Assembly: GCA_964221845.1 (NCBI GenBank)
Contig: CAXPZW010000026.1
Location: 1-64,000 of the forward strand
Direction of reading: 5' to 3'
DNA: 64,000 bases
Source of the DNA: CAXPZW01 sp964221845
GTDB taxonomy: Bacteria; Bacteroidota; Bacteroidia; Flavobacteriales_D; Sanyastnellaceae
The translations under genes were made by a program, and so were the position numbers. The notes beneath the pieces are model-generated. The model ran no database searches and was not told where the DNA came from. It saw only the letters and a program-made list of their open reading frames with translations. Below, one piece after another: positions 25,830 through 34,135 of the stretch; position 1 is the first letter of the stretch; every line of letters begins with the position of its first letter.

Positions 25830-26870
25830 TTAACCGCCGTACTGTTTGGCGTAGTAGTCGCGGTAGGTGCCGCTGGTGACCGACTCCAGCCACACTGCGT
25901 TTTGGAGGTACCACTGCACCGTTTGGCGCAGGCCTTCCTCGAGCTTGACGGTGGCTTCCCAACCAAGCTCCTCGCGGGCTTTGGTGGGGTCGATGGCGTA
26001 GCGCTTGTCGTGCCCAGGGCGGTCAGTCACAAAGGTGATCAGCGCGCGTGAGGTGCCTTGCGGGCGGCGCAGCGCATCGTCCACGATGTCGCAGAGACGG
26101 TGAACCAGATCCAAGTTGGTGCATTCTTGCTGCCCGCCGAGGTTGTAGGTTTCCCCGGATTGCCCCTTTTCAAACACGTGTTCCATGGCGGTCACGTGGT
26201 CGCCTACCCAGATCCAATCGCGGATGTTGTCACCCTTGCCGTAGACCGGCAGCGGCTGGCCCAATTGCATGTTGCGAATCATCAGCGGAATCAGCTTCTC
26301 AGGGAATTGAAACGGGCCGTAATTGTTGGAGCAGTTGGAGATCACCACATCCAACCCAAAGGTGTGGAAGTACGCGCGTACCAAGTGATCCGAGGAGGCT
26401 TTGGACGCCGAGTAAGGGCTGCGGGGGTCGTAGGAGGTAGACTCGGTAAAGGCGCCTACGGGACCGAGCGAACCGTATACTTCGTCGGTGGAAATGTGGT
26501 AAAATCGGCCGAAGTCTTCGCCGCGTCCGCGGGCGGCTTCGAGCAAGTTTAGGGTGCCTTCGATGTTGGTGCGTACAAAGGCCAAGGGACCTTGGATGCT
26601 GCGATCAACATGGCTTTCGGCTGCCATGTGAATCACATGTTGCACCTGATGTGTTTCAAACAGCGAGGCAACGAATTCCCGATCGCAGATATCTCCTTTG
26701 ACGAAGGTGTAGTTGGCCGCACCGCGCAGGTCGTCCAAATTGGCGAGGTTGCCGGCGTAGGTCAACGCATCAAGGTTGACGATGTGGTGCTCGGGAAACC
26801 GCGTCACCCAATGGCGAACGGCGTGGGAGCCGATGAATCCGGCGCCTCCGGTCATGAGAATGGTTGCCAT
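25830..26870 (-). CDS. rfbB: dTDP-glucose 4,6-dehydratase
   Basis: A protein of 346 residues, an extended SDR with NAD motif GGAGFIGSH, catalytic ISTDEVYG and YSASKASSDH, and substrate segments SNCSNNYGPFQFPEKLIPL and GDNIRDWIWVGDH. It makes dTDP-4-keto-6-deoxyglucose for rhamnose and related surface sugars. The other rml genes are not in the window. It starts 4 nt after a -7 box and precedes the CpsB-like gene. Confidence 0.95.
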   Translation of the reverse strand: MATILMTGGAGFIGSHAVRHWVTRFPEHHIVNLDALTYAGNLANLDDLRGAANYTFVKGDICDREFVASLFETHQVQHVIHMAAESHVDRSIQGPLAFVRTNIEGTLNLLEAARGRGEDFGRFYHISTDEVYGSLGPVGAFTESTSYDPRSPYSASKASSDHLVRAYFHTFGLDVVISNCSNNYGPFQFPEKLIPLMIRNMQLGQPLPVYGKGDNIRDWIWVGDHVTAMEHVFEKGQSGETYNLGGQQECTNLDLVHRLCDIVDDALRRPQGTSRALITFVTDRPGHDKRYAIDPTKAREELGWEATVKLEEGLRQTVQWYLQNAVWLESVTSGTYRDYYAKQYGG

Positions 26871-26874
26871 GCGG

Positions 26875-26882
26875 CGAAGGTA
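26875..26882 (-). promoter_or_regulatory. -7 box (TACCTTCG) for rfbB
   Basis: Minus-strand TACCTTCG ends 4 nt before the rfbB ATG at 26870; a single-base variant of TAnnTTTG and another short-leader arrangement. Confidence 0.5.
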
Positions 26883-26979
26883 TCAAACACCGTCCACCTT
26901 TAACGTGCAATCGGAGTGCTGCTGCCGTCAGATGTGCCGGCAGATTCGCTATTTTGAAATTCGCTTAGCACCAACTGCA

Positions 26980-29649
26980 ATGAATCGTCTGCTGCTTTCT
27001 CTGTTCGGCATGGCCGTCTGTGGCGCCCTTTCAGCCCAATCCATCACCAACCTGATGGTGACTGCCGACAACACCGTGCAAATGGACTTTACCTCAGACC
27101 CGCCCAGTCTGATCACCTCCAACATCTACAGCTTTGAATCGGTGGCCCACGCCGAGGACCAAAACGGAAACATCCTGTTTTGGGTCAACTCCGACGGGGT
27201 CTACGACTCGAACTTTGACATCATGCCTGGCAGCAATGTGATGTTCGCCAACTCGTCTTCGGCCGAGATGAACATCTGCCCCATGCCCGGGGAGCCGCTC
27301 AAGTATTACGTGATCTACAACGCAGAAACCTGCAGTAGCCTCTACTATTCCATCGTGGACATGTCTCTCAACGACGGGCTTGGAGGCATCGAAACCACCA
27401 ACGAATTGCTGATTGCCGGCAGCTACTCCGAAGGGTTGGAAGTGGTCAACATTCCCTGTTCGGACGACTACCGTCTGCTGGCCAATGAGTGCTACGAGGG
27501 CTTTGTGTCGTTTGAAATCACCGAGGAAGGCTTTGGCGAGCAGGTGCTGCTGTACGCCTTTGATTCGGGCGGTTCGTACGACGGGCGTGGCGAGTTGGAC
27601 TACCACAACGGTCGTATCGGTCAAGCCTTTGCTTACAGCGACAAGACTTTCCTGGCCGACTACAGCATTGCAGACAACACCATAACCAACCCGGTAGAAC
27701 TCACCGAAACCTGGGGCTGCGGCCCGTTTGATTTCATCGCAGGTTCTTACGGCATCGACTTCTCGCTCACCGGGAACAAGGCGTACATCACCAACTGGTT
27801 CTCATGCTGGAACGGCAGTACCGCCATCCCCAACGCGCTGATGGTTTACGATTTTGAAACCGGTGAAAAGTCCTTCATCAACGGCTACAGCAGTCTTGGA
27901 CAAGTGGAGCTCGGCCCCGACGGCAAGCTGTACATCGCCGCCAACTATTCGTGGGACTACGATCTCCTGGTCATCGAAGACCCGGACTCCGACGACCCCA
28001 CTATCACCGAATTCGACCTGGGGCAAACCTCGGGTCTCGGCCTCAGCGACCACATCCAGTCCAACCTGTTCTCGGCCTTCTCGGTCAACGTATCAGGCAA
28101 CTGCGTGGGCGAGACTGCTTCTGTGGAGGTGTTCTCGGTAATCGACGCCGGCGACCTCAACATCGATTGGGAGGTCAACGGCGAGCCTCTCGACCCCGAA
28201 GACCTCACCAACCCCGGTTTGTATGAATTCCCTGCCGACGAAGCAGGCACGTACGAAATCAGCCTCACCGTTTACCTCCCAGACTGTACCGAAACCGTGG
28301 AGGAAACCATCACCATCTACGACCCTGACTCGGACCTCTTGCCCGAAACCATCACCGGTTGCGAAGGCGAGGAGGTGCTCATCGAAGCCCCCGAAGACCT
28401 CGAGAACATCGAATGGAGCACTGGCGAGGACACCCAGTCCATCTACGTGGACGACCCCGGAACCATCACCCTGAGCGGAACGGTTTCTTCCTGTGAATTG
28501 GCCGATGAAATCGTCGTAGACTTCACCGAAGCCCCCACCGCCGACCTTCCGGCGAGCGCAGGCTTCTGCGAAGGCGAAAGCATCGACATCACCGCCACGG
28601 TCAACGCCGAATCCTTCGAGTGGAGCACCGGCGAAACCGAATCGCTCACGGTCACCGTGGACGAGCCCGGCACCCTGACCATCACTGTTTACAACGCCGA
28701 CTGCGCTGTGGAGGAATCCCTGTTCGTCTCGGCCGTGCAAATGCCCGAAATCGATTGGCCGGCCGACACCACCGCATGCGACGTGGCCAGCCTGACCCTC
28801 AACGCAGGCGCTGGCTTTGACCAATACGTGTGGAACAATGTGGAAGGCGGCAGCACCTATACCGCTTCTGGCCAAGAGAACGTAACTCTGCAAGTGAGCA
28901 ATGAGGATTGCGTGCAGACCTACGCCGTGCAAGTCTTCTTCCAAGACACCCCAACCCTGACCGTCCCTGACGACATCAACGTGTGCGACCAAGCCACGGT
29001 GTTGCTGGACATCACCACCAACGCCACCAGCGTGAACTGGAGTTCGGGCCAAACCATTGCGGACATTACCGTTAGCAGTTCGGACACTTATGAAGTCACC
29101 GCGGCCAACGGCGAATGCGATACTTCGGAAGAGATCGACGTGGTCATGGGCTTCTCACCCGTATTGGGCCTGCAGGACATTTACTTCTCGTGCGACGGTT
29201 TTGTGGCCATCGAGGTCAACCCTGCTGCCGCCGAGTCCATTGACTGGAGCACCGGCGAGGACGACTACGCCATTACCATTGACACGCCCGGCAGCTACAG
29301 CGTAACTGCGGTCAACGGCGATTGTCCGTCGACCCACGACTTTGATGTACAGGTGATCTCCCCAGAGGAGCTGAACCCCATCTTCCCGAACGTGTTCACC
29401 CCTGACGGCGACCTCTACAACGACGAGTACCTGCTCGGACTGCGTGAGGAAACCAACATGGAGCTCCAGGTATACAACCGCTGGGGCAACCTGGTATTTG
29501 AGAGCAGCTCAGCCTCGATTGGGTGGGACGGCACTACCGGTGGCAACGATTCGCCAGCCGGGGTGTACTACGCCGTGGTGACCTTTACCAACCTGTGTAC
29601 GGGTGAGGAGGTGACGCGCAGCCAGGATTTGACCTTGCTGCGGGAGTAA
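26980..29649 (+). CDS. Large secreted protein with T9SS type B sorting domain
   Basis: A protein of 889 residues. It has a signal peptide (MNRLLLSLFGMAVCGALSAQ), an N-terminal half reading like a beta-propeller (YVIYNAETCSSLYYSIVDM, GGIETTNELLI, LGPDGKLYIAANYSW), then several acidic Ig-like repeats, four of which carry a W-S-[ST]-G-[EQ] motif after Cys-containing turns (IEWSTGED, FEWSTGETE, VNWSSGQT, IDWSTGEDD). The C-terminus is a gliding-motility/CHU_C type domain (NPIFPNVFTPDGDLYNDEYL, VYNRWGNLVFESS, GVYYAVVTFTN), the signature of T9SS type B cargo. It is therefore an exported or surface protein; ligand unknown. The ATG at 26980 opens the signal peptide. Confidence 0.9.
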   Translation: MNRLLLSLFGMAVCGALSAQSITNLMVTADNTVQMDFTSDPPSLITSNIYSFESVAHAEDQNGNILFWVNSDGVYDSNFDIMPGSNVMFANSSSAEMNICPMPGEPLKYYVIYNAETCSSLYYSIVDMSLNDGLGGIETTNELLIAGSYSEGLEVVNIPCSDDYRLLANECYEGFVSFEITEEGFGEQVLLYAFDSGGSYDGRGELDYHNGRIGQAFAYSDKTFLADYSIADNTITNPVELTETWGCGPFDFIAGSYGIDFSLTGNKAYITNWFSCWNGSTAIPNALMVYDFETGEKSFINGYSSLGQVELGPDGKLYIAANYSWDYDLLVIEDPDSDDPTITEFDLGQTSGLGLSDHIQSNLFSAFSVNVSGNCVGETASVEVFSVIDAGDLNIDWEVNGEPLDPEDLTNPGLYEFPADEAGTYEISLTVYLPDCTETVEETITIYDPDSDLLPETITGCEGEEVLIEAPEDLENIEWSTGEDTQSIYVDDPGTITLSGTVSSCELADEIVVDFTEAPTADLPASAGFCEGESIDITATVNAESFEWSTGETESLTVTVDEPGTLTITVYNADCAVEESLFVSAVQMPEIDWPADTTACDVASLTLNAGAGFDQYVWNNVEGGSTYTASGQENVTLQVSNEDCVQTYAVQVFFQDTPTLTVPDDINVCDQATVLLDITTNATSVNWSSGQTIADITVSSSDTYEVTAANGECDTSEEIDVVMGFSPVLGLQDIYFSCDGFVAIEVNPAAAESIDWSTGEDDYAITIDTPGSYSVTAVNGDCPSTHDFDVQVISPEELNPIFPNVFTPDGDLYNDEYLLGLREETNMELQVYNRWGNLVFESSSASIGWDGTTGGNDSPAGVYYAVVTFTNLCTGEEVTRSQDLTLLRE

Positions 29650-29863
29650 TCCCTTGTGCTCGGCGCGGGACCCCACCCGTGGGCCCCCCGTAGCCCCCGT
29701 CCCGCCTCCACCACCTCCCGGCACGTCTCGCGACGTTCCAGGCCCCAGCTTCGATGCCTCAAAATTGCAGCGCAGCATGGCCATGCGCCAAGCCCTGAAC
29801 GCGCCGCTTTGTAGCTGGTAGCTCAGGGATCATGGATGTACACCTGTCTTTGACCGATAGCAA
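29650..29863. other. Non-coding stretch with C-rich hairpin-forming sequence
   Basis: No credible gene. The left part is C-rich on the plus strand and holds nested inverted repeats: GCGGGAC (29665-29671) with GTCCCGC (29699-29705), and CCCAC/GTGGG inside it (29672-29683). Further on is the palindrome GCATGGCCATGC (29775-29786). Composition differs visibly from neighbouring genes. Confidence 0.35.
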
Positions 29864-29891
29864 AAAAGCCACCCCAAATGGAGTGGCTTTT
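29864..29891 (-). terminator. Bidirectional terminator between convergent genes
   Basis: AAAAGCCAC (29864-29872) and GTGGCTTTT (29883-29891) form a 9-bp stem with A-runs and T-runs on both sides, so it can stop both the T9SS cargo gene and the nucleotide-sugar operon. Confidence 0.85.
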
Positions 29892-29913
29892 CTCGTGTAG
29901 TTGCGAGCGCTCG

Positions 29914-31215
29914 TTAAAGGCTCCAGTATTCCATGTCGTTGATGCGACCGGCGTACATGCCTTTCAAATCCATCACCACGCCCTTGTCGGGATCTGCCAT
30001 GAGTGACTTGAAGTAGGCCTCGTCCAGGTCGAGGTATTCTTTGTGGTTGACCGCTACGATGACAGCATCGTACGTGCCTTCAGCAGGGCCAGGGGCCAAG
30101 TCGAACGAGTACTCGTGGGCAAACTCTGCGGCCTCTGCGTGCGGGTCAACAATGTCCACTTGTACCGAGAAGGAGTCCAACTCACGAATCACATCCACCA
30201 CTTTGGAGTTGCGGATATCCGACACGTCTTCCTTGAAGGTGGCGCCCATCACGAGCACCTTGGCTTCGAGTACGTTCTTGCCTTGTTCCAGCATTTTCTT
30301 CACGCACTGCTTGCCCACGTAAAAGCCCATCGAGTCGTTCACGTAACGGCCCGAGTTGATCACTTTGGCGTGGTAGCCGAGTTTCTTGGCCTTCCAGGTG
30401 AGGTAGTAGGGATCCACGCCAATGCAGTGGCCGCCTACCAAACCGGGGGTAAAGGGTAAGAAGTTCCATTTGGTACGCGCCGATTCCAGCACGTCGTAGG
30501 TGTTCACGCCAATGCGGTTGCAGATGATCGAGAGCTCGTTGATCAGGGCGATGTTGACGTCGCGCTGGGTGTTCTCGATGATCTTCGAAGCTTCGGCGGT
30601 TTTTATGTTGGCAGCGCGGTATACACCGGCATCCACCACAATTTCATAGGTCTTGGCGATTTGCTCAAGGGACTCTGCATCGCAACCAGAAGCCACCTTG
30701 GTGATGGTGCGCACGGTGTGCTTCTTGTCACCCGGGTTGATGCGCTCAGGCGAGTAGCCCACTTTGAAGTCTTCGATGAACTTCAGGCCGCTGAGTTCTT
30801 CCAGCACAGGAATACAGTCGTCCTCGGTACAGCCGGGGTATACGGTAGATTCGTACACCACGTAGTCGTCCTTGCTGAGGACTTTACCCACCGTACGCGA
30901 GGCAGCCAATACAGGACCCAAGTCGGGCTGGTTGCTGGCGTTGATGGGGGTCGGTACCGCAACAATAAAGAAGCTGCAATCGCGCAGGTCTTCGAGGTCG
31001 GCGGTGAAGTGGATGTCTGTACCGTCAAAGGCGCTTGGATCCAACTCTTGCGAGGGATCTTCGCCGCGGCGCATCATGTCCACGCGTTTCTGGTTGATGT
31101 CGAAACCCACCACGCGAATGTCGCGGGCAAATTCCAACGCAATGGGAAGACCCACGTAGCCCAAACCGATAACGGCGAGCTTGTCTTCCTTGGCTTTGAG
31201 TCGATCGTAGATCAT
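29914..31215 (-). CDS. UDP-N-acetyl-hexosamine 6-dehydrogenase (WbpA/TviB type)
   Basis: A protein of 433 residues of the UDP-sugar dehydrogenase family. NAD site VIGLGYVGLPIALEFA, VAVPTPIN, YESTVYPGCTEDDC, GYSPERINPGDKKHTV, KTAEASKIIENTQRDVNIAL and catalytic cysteine in GGHCIGVDPYYL, the version seen in WbpA/TviB-like enzymes that oxidise UDP-GlcNAc or UDP-GalNAc to the uronate. It is the last gene of a five-gene operon, 24 nt after the acetyltransferase. With the WbpE- and WbpD-like genes it fits a diacetamido-uronate pathway. Confidence 0.9.
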   Translation of the reverse strand: MIYDRLKAKEDKLAVIGLGYVGLPIALEFARDIRVVGFDINQKRVDMMRRGEDPSQELDPSAFDGTDIHFTADLEDLRDCSFFIVAVPTPINASNQPDLGPVLAASRTVGKVLSKDDYVVYESTVYPGCTEDDCIPVLEELSGLKFIEDFKVGYSPERINPGDKKHTVRTITKVASGCDAESLEQIAKTYEIVVDAGVYRAANIKTAEASKIIENTQRDVNIALINELSIICNRIGVNTYDVLESARTKWNFLPFTPGLVGGHCIGVDPYYLTWKAKKLGYHAKVINSGRYVNDSMGFYVGKQCVKKMLEQGKNVLEAKVLVMGATFKEDVSDIRNSKVVDVIRELDSFSVQVDIVDPHAEAAEFAHEYSFDLAPGPAEGTYDAVIVAVNHKEYLDLDEAYFKSLMADPDKGVVMDLKGMYAGRINDMEYWSL

Positions 31216-31239
31216 ATCGCTTAAATAGGATGGGCGAAC

Positions 31240-31812
31240 TTAGTCGATTTTAGAAACGGTGCCCTCTTGGAGCCTGTAGGATTCTCCCGATTCTGGGCAT
31301 TGGGCAATTCCTTCATCGTTAAATTCCAGGCGGTGCCCGTGGGTGCTCATCCAGCCCATTTGCTTGGCCGGGTTGCCCACCACCAGGGCAAAGTCAGGAA
31401 CAGTTTTGGTCACCACAGCGCCGGCGCCGATGAAAGCGTAGCGGCCAATGTCGTGGCCGCAAACGATGGTGGCGTTGGCCCCAATCGAGGCGCCTTTCTT
31501 CACCAGGGTACGGGCGTATTGGTCGCGGCGGTTGACTGCACTGCGGGGGTTGGTCACATTGGTAAACACACACGAGGGGCCCAAAAACACATCGTCTTCG
31601 CATTCCACTCCTGTGTAAATGCTGACGTTGTTCTGCACCTTCACGTTACGCCCGAGTTTGACCTCAGGAGAGATCACCACGTTCTGCCCAATGTTGCAGC
31701 CTTCACCCAGCTCGCACCCGGGCATCAGGTGAGAGAAGTGCCAAATCTTGGTGCCTGCGCCAATGGTGCAGCCGTCGTCCACAACGGCGGTTTCGTGTGC
31801 GAAGTAGTCCAT
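31240..31812 (-). CDS. Left-handed-beta-helix N-acetyltransferase (WbpD/WlbB type)
   Basis: A protein of 190 residues built of hexapeptide repeats (CTIGAGTKIWHFSHL, CNIGQNVVISPEVKLGRNVKVQNNVSIYTGVECEDDVFLGPS, GASIGANATIVCGHDIGRYAFIGAGAVVTK) with the VVGNPAKQMGWM loop. These match enzymes that acetylate the 3-amino group of UDP-2-acetamido-3-amino-glucuronate using acetyl-CoA. It sits between the UDP-xylose synthase gene (1-nt overlap) and the dehydrogenase. Confidence 0.9.
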   Translation of the reverse strand: MDYFAHETAVVDDGCTIGAGTKIWHFSHLMPGCELGEGCNIGQNVVISPEVKLGRNVKVQNNVSIYTGVECEDDVFLGPSCVFTNVTNPRSAVNRRDQYARTLVKKGASIGANATIVCGHDIGRYAFIGAGAVVTKTVPDFALVVGNPAKQMGWMSTHGHRLEFNDEGIAQCPESGESYRLQEGTVSKID

Positions 31813-32801
31813 CAGGCTTTGACGTACTTGTCGAAGGTCTTGTGGTCCTTCTTGTAGAGCTCTTCTTCAGGCAAGGACTTGAAGTACTCGTAAGTGATCT
31901 TCAATCCCTCGGCGCGGTTCACCTTGGGCTCCCAGCCGAGCAGAGCCTTGGCTTTGGCGATGTCTGGTTGACGTTGCTTGGGATCGTCCACAGGCAGGTC
32001 TTTGTAGATGACTTTTTGGTCGGTGCCGGTGAGTTTGACGATTTCTTCCGCAAAGTCGCGGATGGAGATCTCGTCGGGGTTGCCGATGTTCACCGGGTCC
32101 GAGCAGTCGCTCATCAACAGGCGGAAGATGCCTTCCATCAAGTCGTCCACAAAACAGAACGAGCGGGTTTGTGAACCGTCGCCGAATACCGTGAGGTCTT
32201 CGCCGCGCAGGGCCTGACCGATGAAGGCGGGCAATACGCGGCCGTCGTTCAGACGCATGCGGGGGCCATACGTATTGAAAATGCGCACAATGCGGGTCTC
32301 CACACCGTGGTAGGTGTGGTAGGCCATGGTCATGGCCTCCTGGAAGCGCTTGGCTTCGTCGTACACCCCGCGGGGGCCTACCGGGTTCACGTTGCCCCAA
32401 TACTCCTCGTGTTGCGGGTGTACTGTGGGATCACCGTACACCTCAGAGGTAGAGGCAATCAGAATGCGGGCGTTTTTGTCCTTGGCCAAACCCAGCAGAT
32501 TGTGGATGCCGAGTGACCCCACTTTCAAGGTCTGGATCGGAATCTTCAAGTAGTCGATGGGACTGGCCGGTGAGGCAAAGTGCAGGATGTAATCCAGCTT
32601 GCCACTGACGTGCACAAAGTTGGATACGTCGTGGTTGTAGAAGGTGAAATCGTCGCGGCCGAACAGGTGTTCGATGTTGCGCAAGTCACCGGTGATGAGG
32701 TTGTCCATGGCCAACACCTCCATGCCTTCCGCAATGAAGCGGTCGCACAGGTGTGAGCCCAAAAAGCCGGCGGCGCCGGTAATCAGCACACGGGGCTTCA
32801 T
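31812..32801 (-). CDS. UDP-glucuronate decarboxylase (UDP-xylose synthase)
   Basis: A protein of 329 residues, an extended SDR: NAD motif GAAGFLGSHLCD, HFASPASPIDYLKIPIQTLKVGS, STSEVYGDP, and catalytic GVYDEAKRFQEA with RIFNTYGPRMRLNDGRVLPAF. This is the UXS type that turns UDP-glucuronate into UDP-xylose with release of CO2. The UDP-glucose dehydrogenase making its substrate lies directly upstream with a 4-nt overlap, so the two steps are coupled genetically. Confidence 0.95.
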   Translation of the reverse strand: MKPRVLITGAAGFLGSHLCDRFIAEGMEVLAMDNLITGDLRNIEHLFGRDDFTFYNHDVSNFVHVSGKLDYILHFASPASPIDYLKIPIQTLKVGSLGIHNLLGLAKDKNARILIASTSEVYGDPTVHPQHEEYWGNVNPVGPRGVYDEAKRFQEAMTMAYHTYHGVETRIVRIFNTYGPRMRLNDGRVLPAFIGQALRGEDLTVFGDGSQTRSFCFVDDLMEGIFRLLMSDCSDPVNIGNPDEISIRDFAEEIVKLTGTDQKVIYKDLPVDDPKQRQPDIAKAKALLGWEPKVNRAEGLKITYEYFKSLPEEELYKKDHKTFDKYVKA

Positions 32802-34132
32802 GCGTTCGGGGCGTTAACAGGTTGGTTGACCTCGGAGCGGCCAATGCTTTTGTAGGTAAAGCCGAGTTCGGCCATCTGCTCCACTTCGTAGAGGTTGCGG
32901 CCGTCAAAGACCACCTTGTTGTTCAGCAGGTCGCCCACCTTGTCCAGGTCGGGGTTGCGGAACACGCTCCACTCGGTACAGATCAGCAGCGCATCGGCGC
33001 CTTCGAGGCAGTCGTACATGTTGGGCGCATAGCTGATGCGGTGGCCCAGTCGGCCTTCCACGTTGGGCATGGCCTCGGGGTCGAACGCCACCACTTGGGC
33101 GCCGTCGGCCAACAGCCGCTCAATCATGTACAAGGCCGGAGCCTCGCGAATGTCATCGGTGTCGGGCTTGAAGGCCAGTCCCCAGACTGCAATTTTCACC
33201 CCGTCCAAGTTGTCGTTGAAGTGGCGACGGATGGCCGGGTACAGGATGGTCTTTTGGGCTTCGTTGACGCGCATCACCGCGTCCAGGATCTGGAACGGGT
33301 AGCCTTCTTCGTTGCCGCTACGGGCCAAGGCTTGCACGTCTTTGGGGAAGCAGCTGCCGCCGTACCCGATGCCCGGGAACAGGAAGCGCTTGCCAATGCG
33401 GGTGTCGGTACCCATCCCAATGCGCACTTTGTCCACGTCGGCCCCCACTTGCTCGCAGAAGTTTGCGATCTCGTTCATGAAGGTAATCTTGGTGGCCAAG
33501 AAGGCATTGGCGGCGTACTTGGTGAGCTCCGCGGACTTTTCGTCCATGAAGATCAAGGGGTTCCCTTGGCGGATGAACGGCTTGTACAGGCGCTCCATCA
33601 CCCCACGGGCGCGGTCGCTGCTGGTGCCAATAACCACGCGGTCGGGCTTCATGAAGTCGTCGACTGCAAAGCCTTCGCGCAGGAATTCCGGGTTGGATAC
33701 CACGTCGAATTCGGTGTAGCCGTTGGCGGCCAAAGCGGCGTGTACCTTGTCGGCGGTGCCCACGGGTACAGTGCTCTTGTCCACAATGACTTTGTATTCC
33801 TTCAACATGCGGCCCAGCTCGTCGGCCACGCCCAGCACGTAAGAAAGGTCGGCGCTGCCGTCTTCCCCAGGAGGGGTGGGCAGGGCCAGGAAGATGATTT
33901 CCGCGTCCTCAATAGCTTCGGCCAAATCGGTGGTGAAGCGCAGGCGCTCTTGGCGGATGTTACGTTCAAACAACACGTCGAGGTGCGGCTCATAAATGGG
34001 CACTTCGCCCTGGCGCATGCGCTCGACTTTTGCTTTGTCGATGTCCACGCAGGTGACGTCGTTGCCGGTTTCAGCAAAGCAGGTTCCTGTGACCAGGCCT
34101 ACATATCCGGTGCCGACTACAGCAATGTTCAT
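32798..34132 (-). CDS. ugd: UDP-glucose 6-dehydrogenase
   Basis: A protein of 444 residues. NAD motif VVGTGYVGLVTGTCFAE, ALPTPPGEDGSADLSYV, KSTVPVGTADKV, SNPEFLREGFAVDDFMKPDRVVIG, AELTKYAANAFLATKITFMNEIANF and catalytic cysteine in GYGGSCFPKDVQAL. Oxidises UDP-glucose to UDP-glucuronate with two NAD+. Located 3 nt after the aminotransferase gene and overlapping the UXS gene by 4 nt. Confidence 0.96.
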   Translation of the reverse strand: MNIAVVGTGYVGLVTGTCFAETGNDVTCVDIDKAKVERMRQGEVPIYEPHLDVLFERNIRQERLRFTTDLAEAIEDAEIIFLALPTPPGEDGSADLSYVLGVADELGRMLKEYKVIVDKSTVPVGTADKVHAALAANGYTEFDVVSNPEFLREGFAVDDFMKPDRVVIGTSSDRARGVMERLYKPFIRQGNPLIFMDEKSAELTKYAANAFLATKITFMNEIANFCEQVGADVDKVRIGMGTDTRIGKRFLFPGIGYGGSCFPKDVQALARSGNEEGYPFQILDAVMRVNEAQKTILYPAIRRHFNDNLDGVKIAVWGLAFKPDTDDIREAPALYMIERLLADGAQVVAFDPEAMPNVEGRLGHRISYAPNMYDCLEGADALLICTEWSVFRNPDLDKVGDLLNNKVVFDGRNLYEVEQMAELGFTYKSIGRSEVNQPVNAPNA

Positions 34133-34135
34133 GAT

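Noticed and set aside
29811..29850. tRNA-like GGTAGCTCAG segment
   Set aside because: No acceptor stem, anticodon arm or TTCGA loop can be placed around it.
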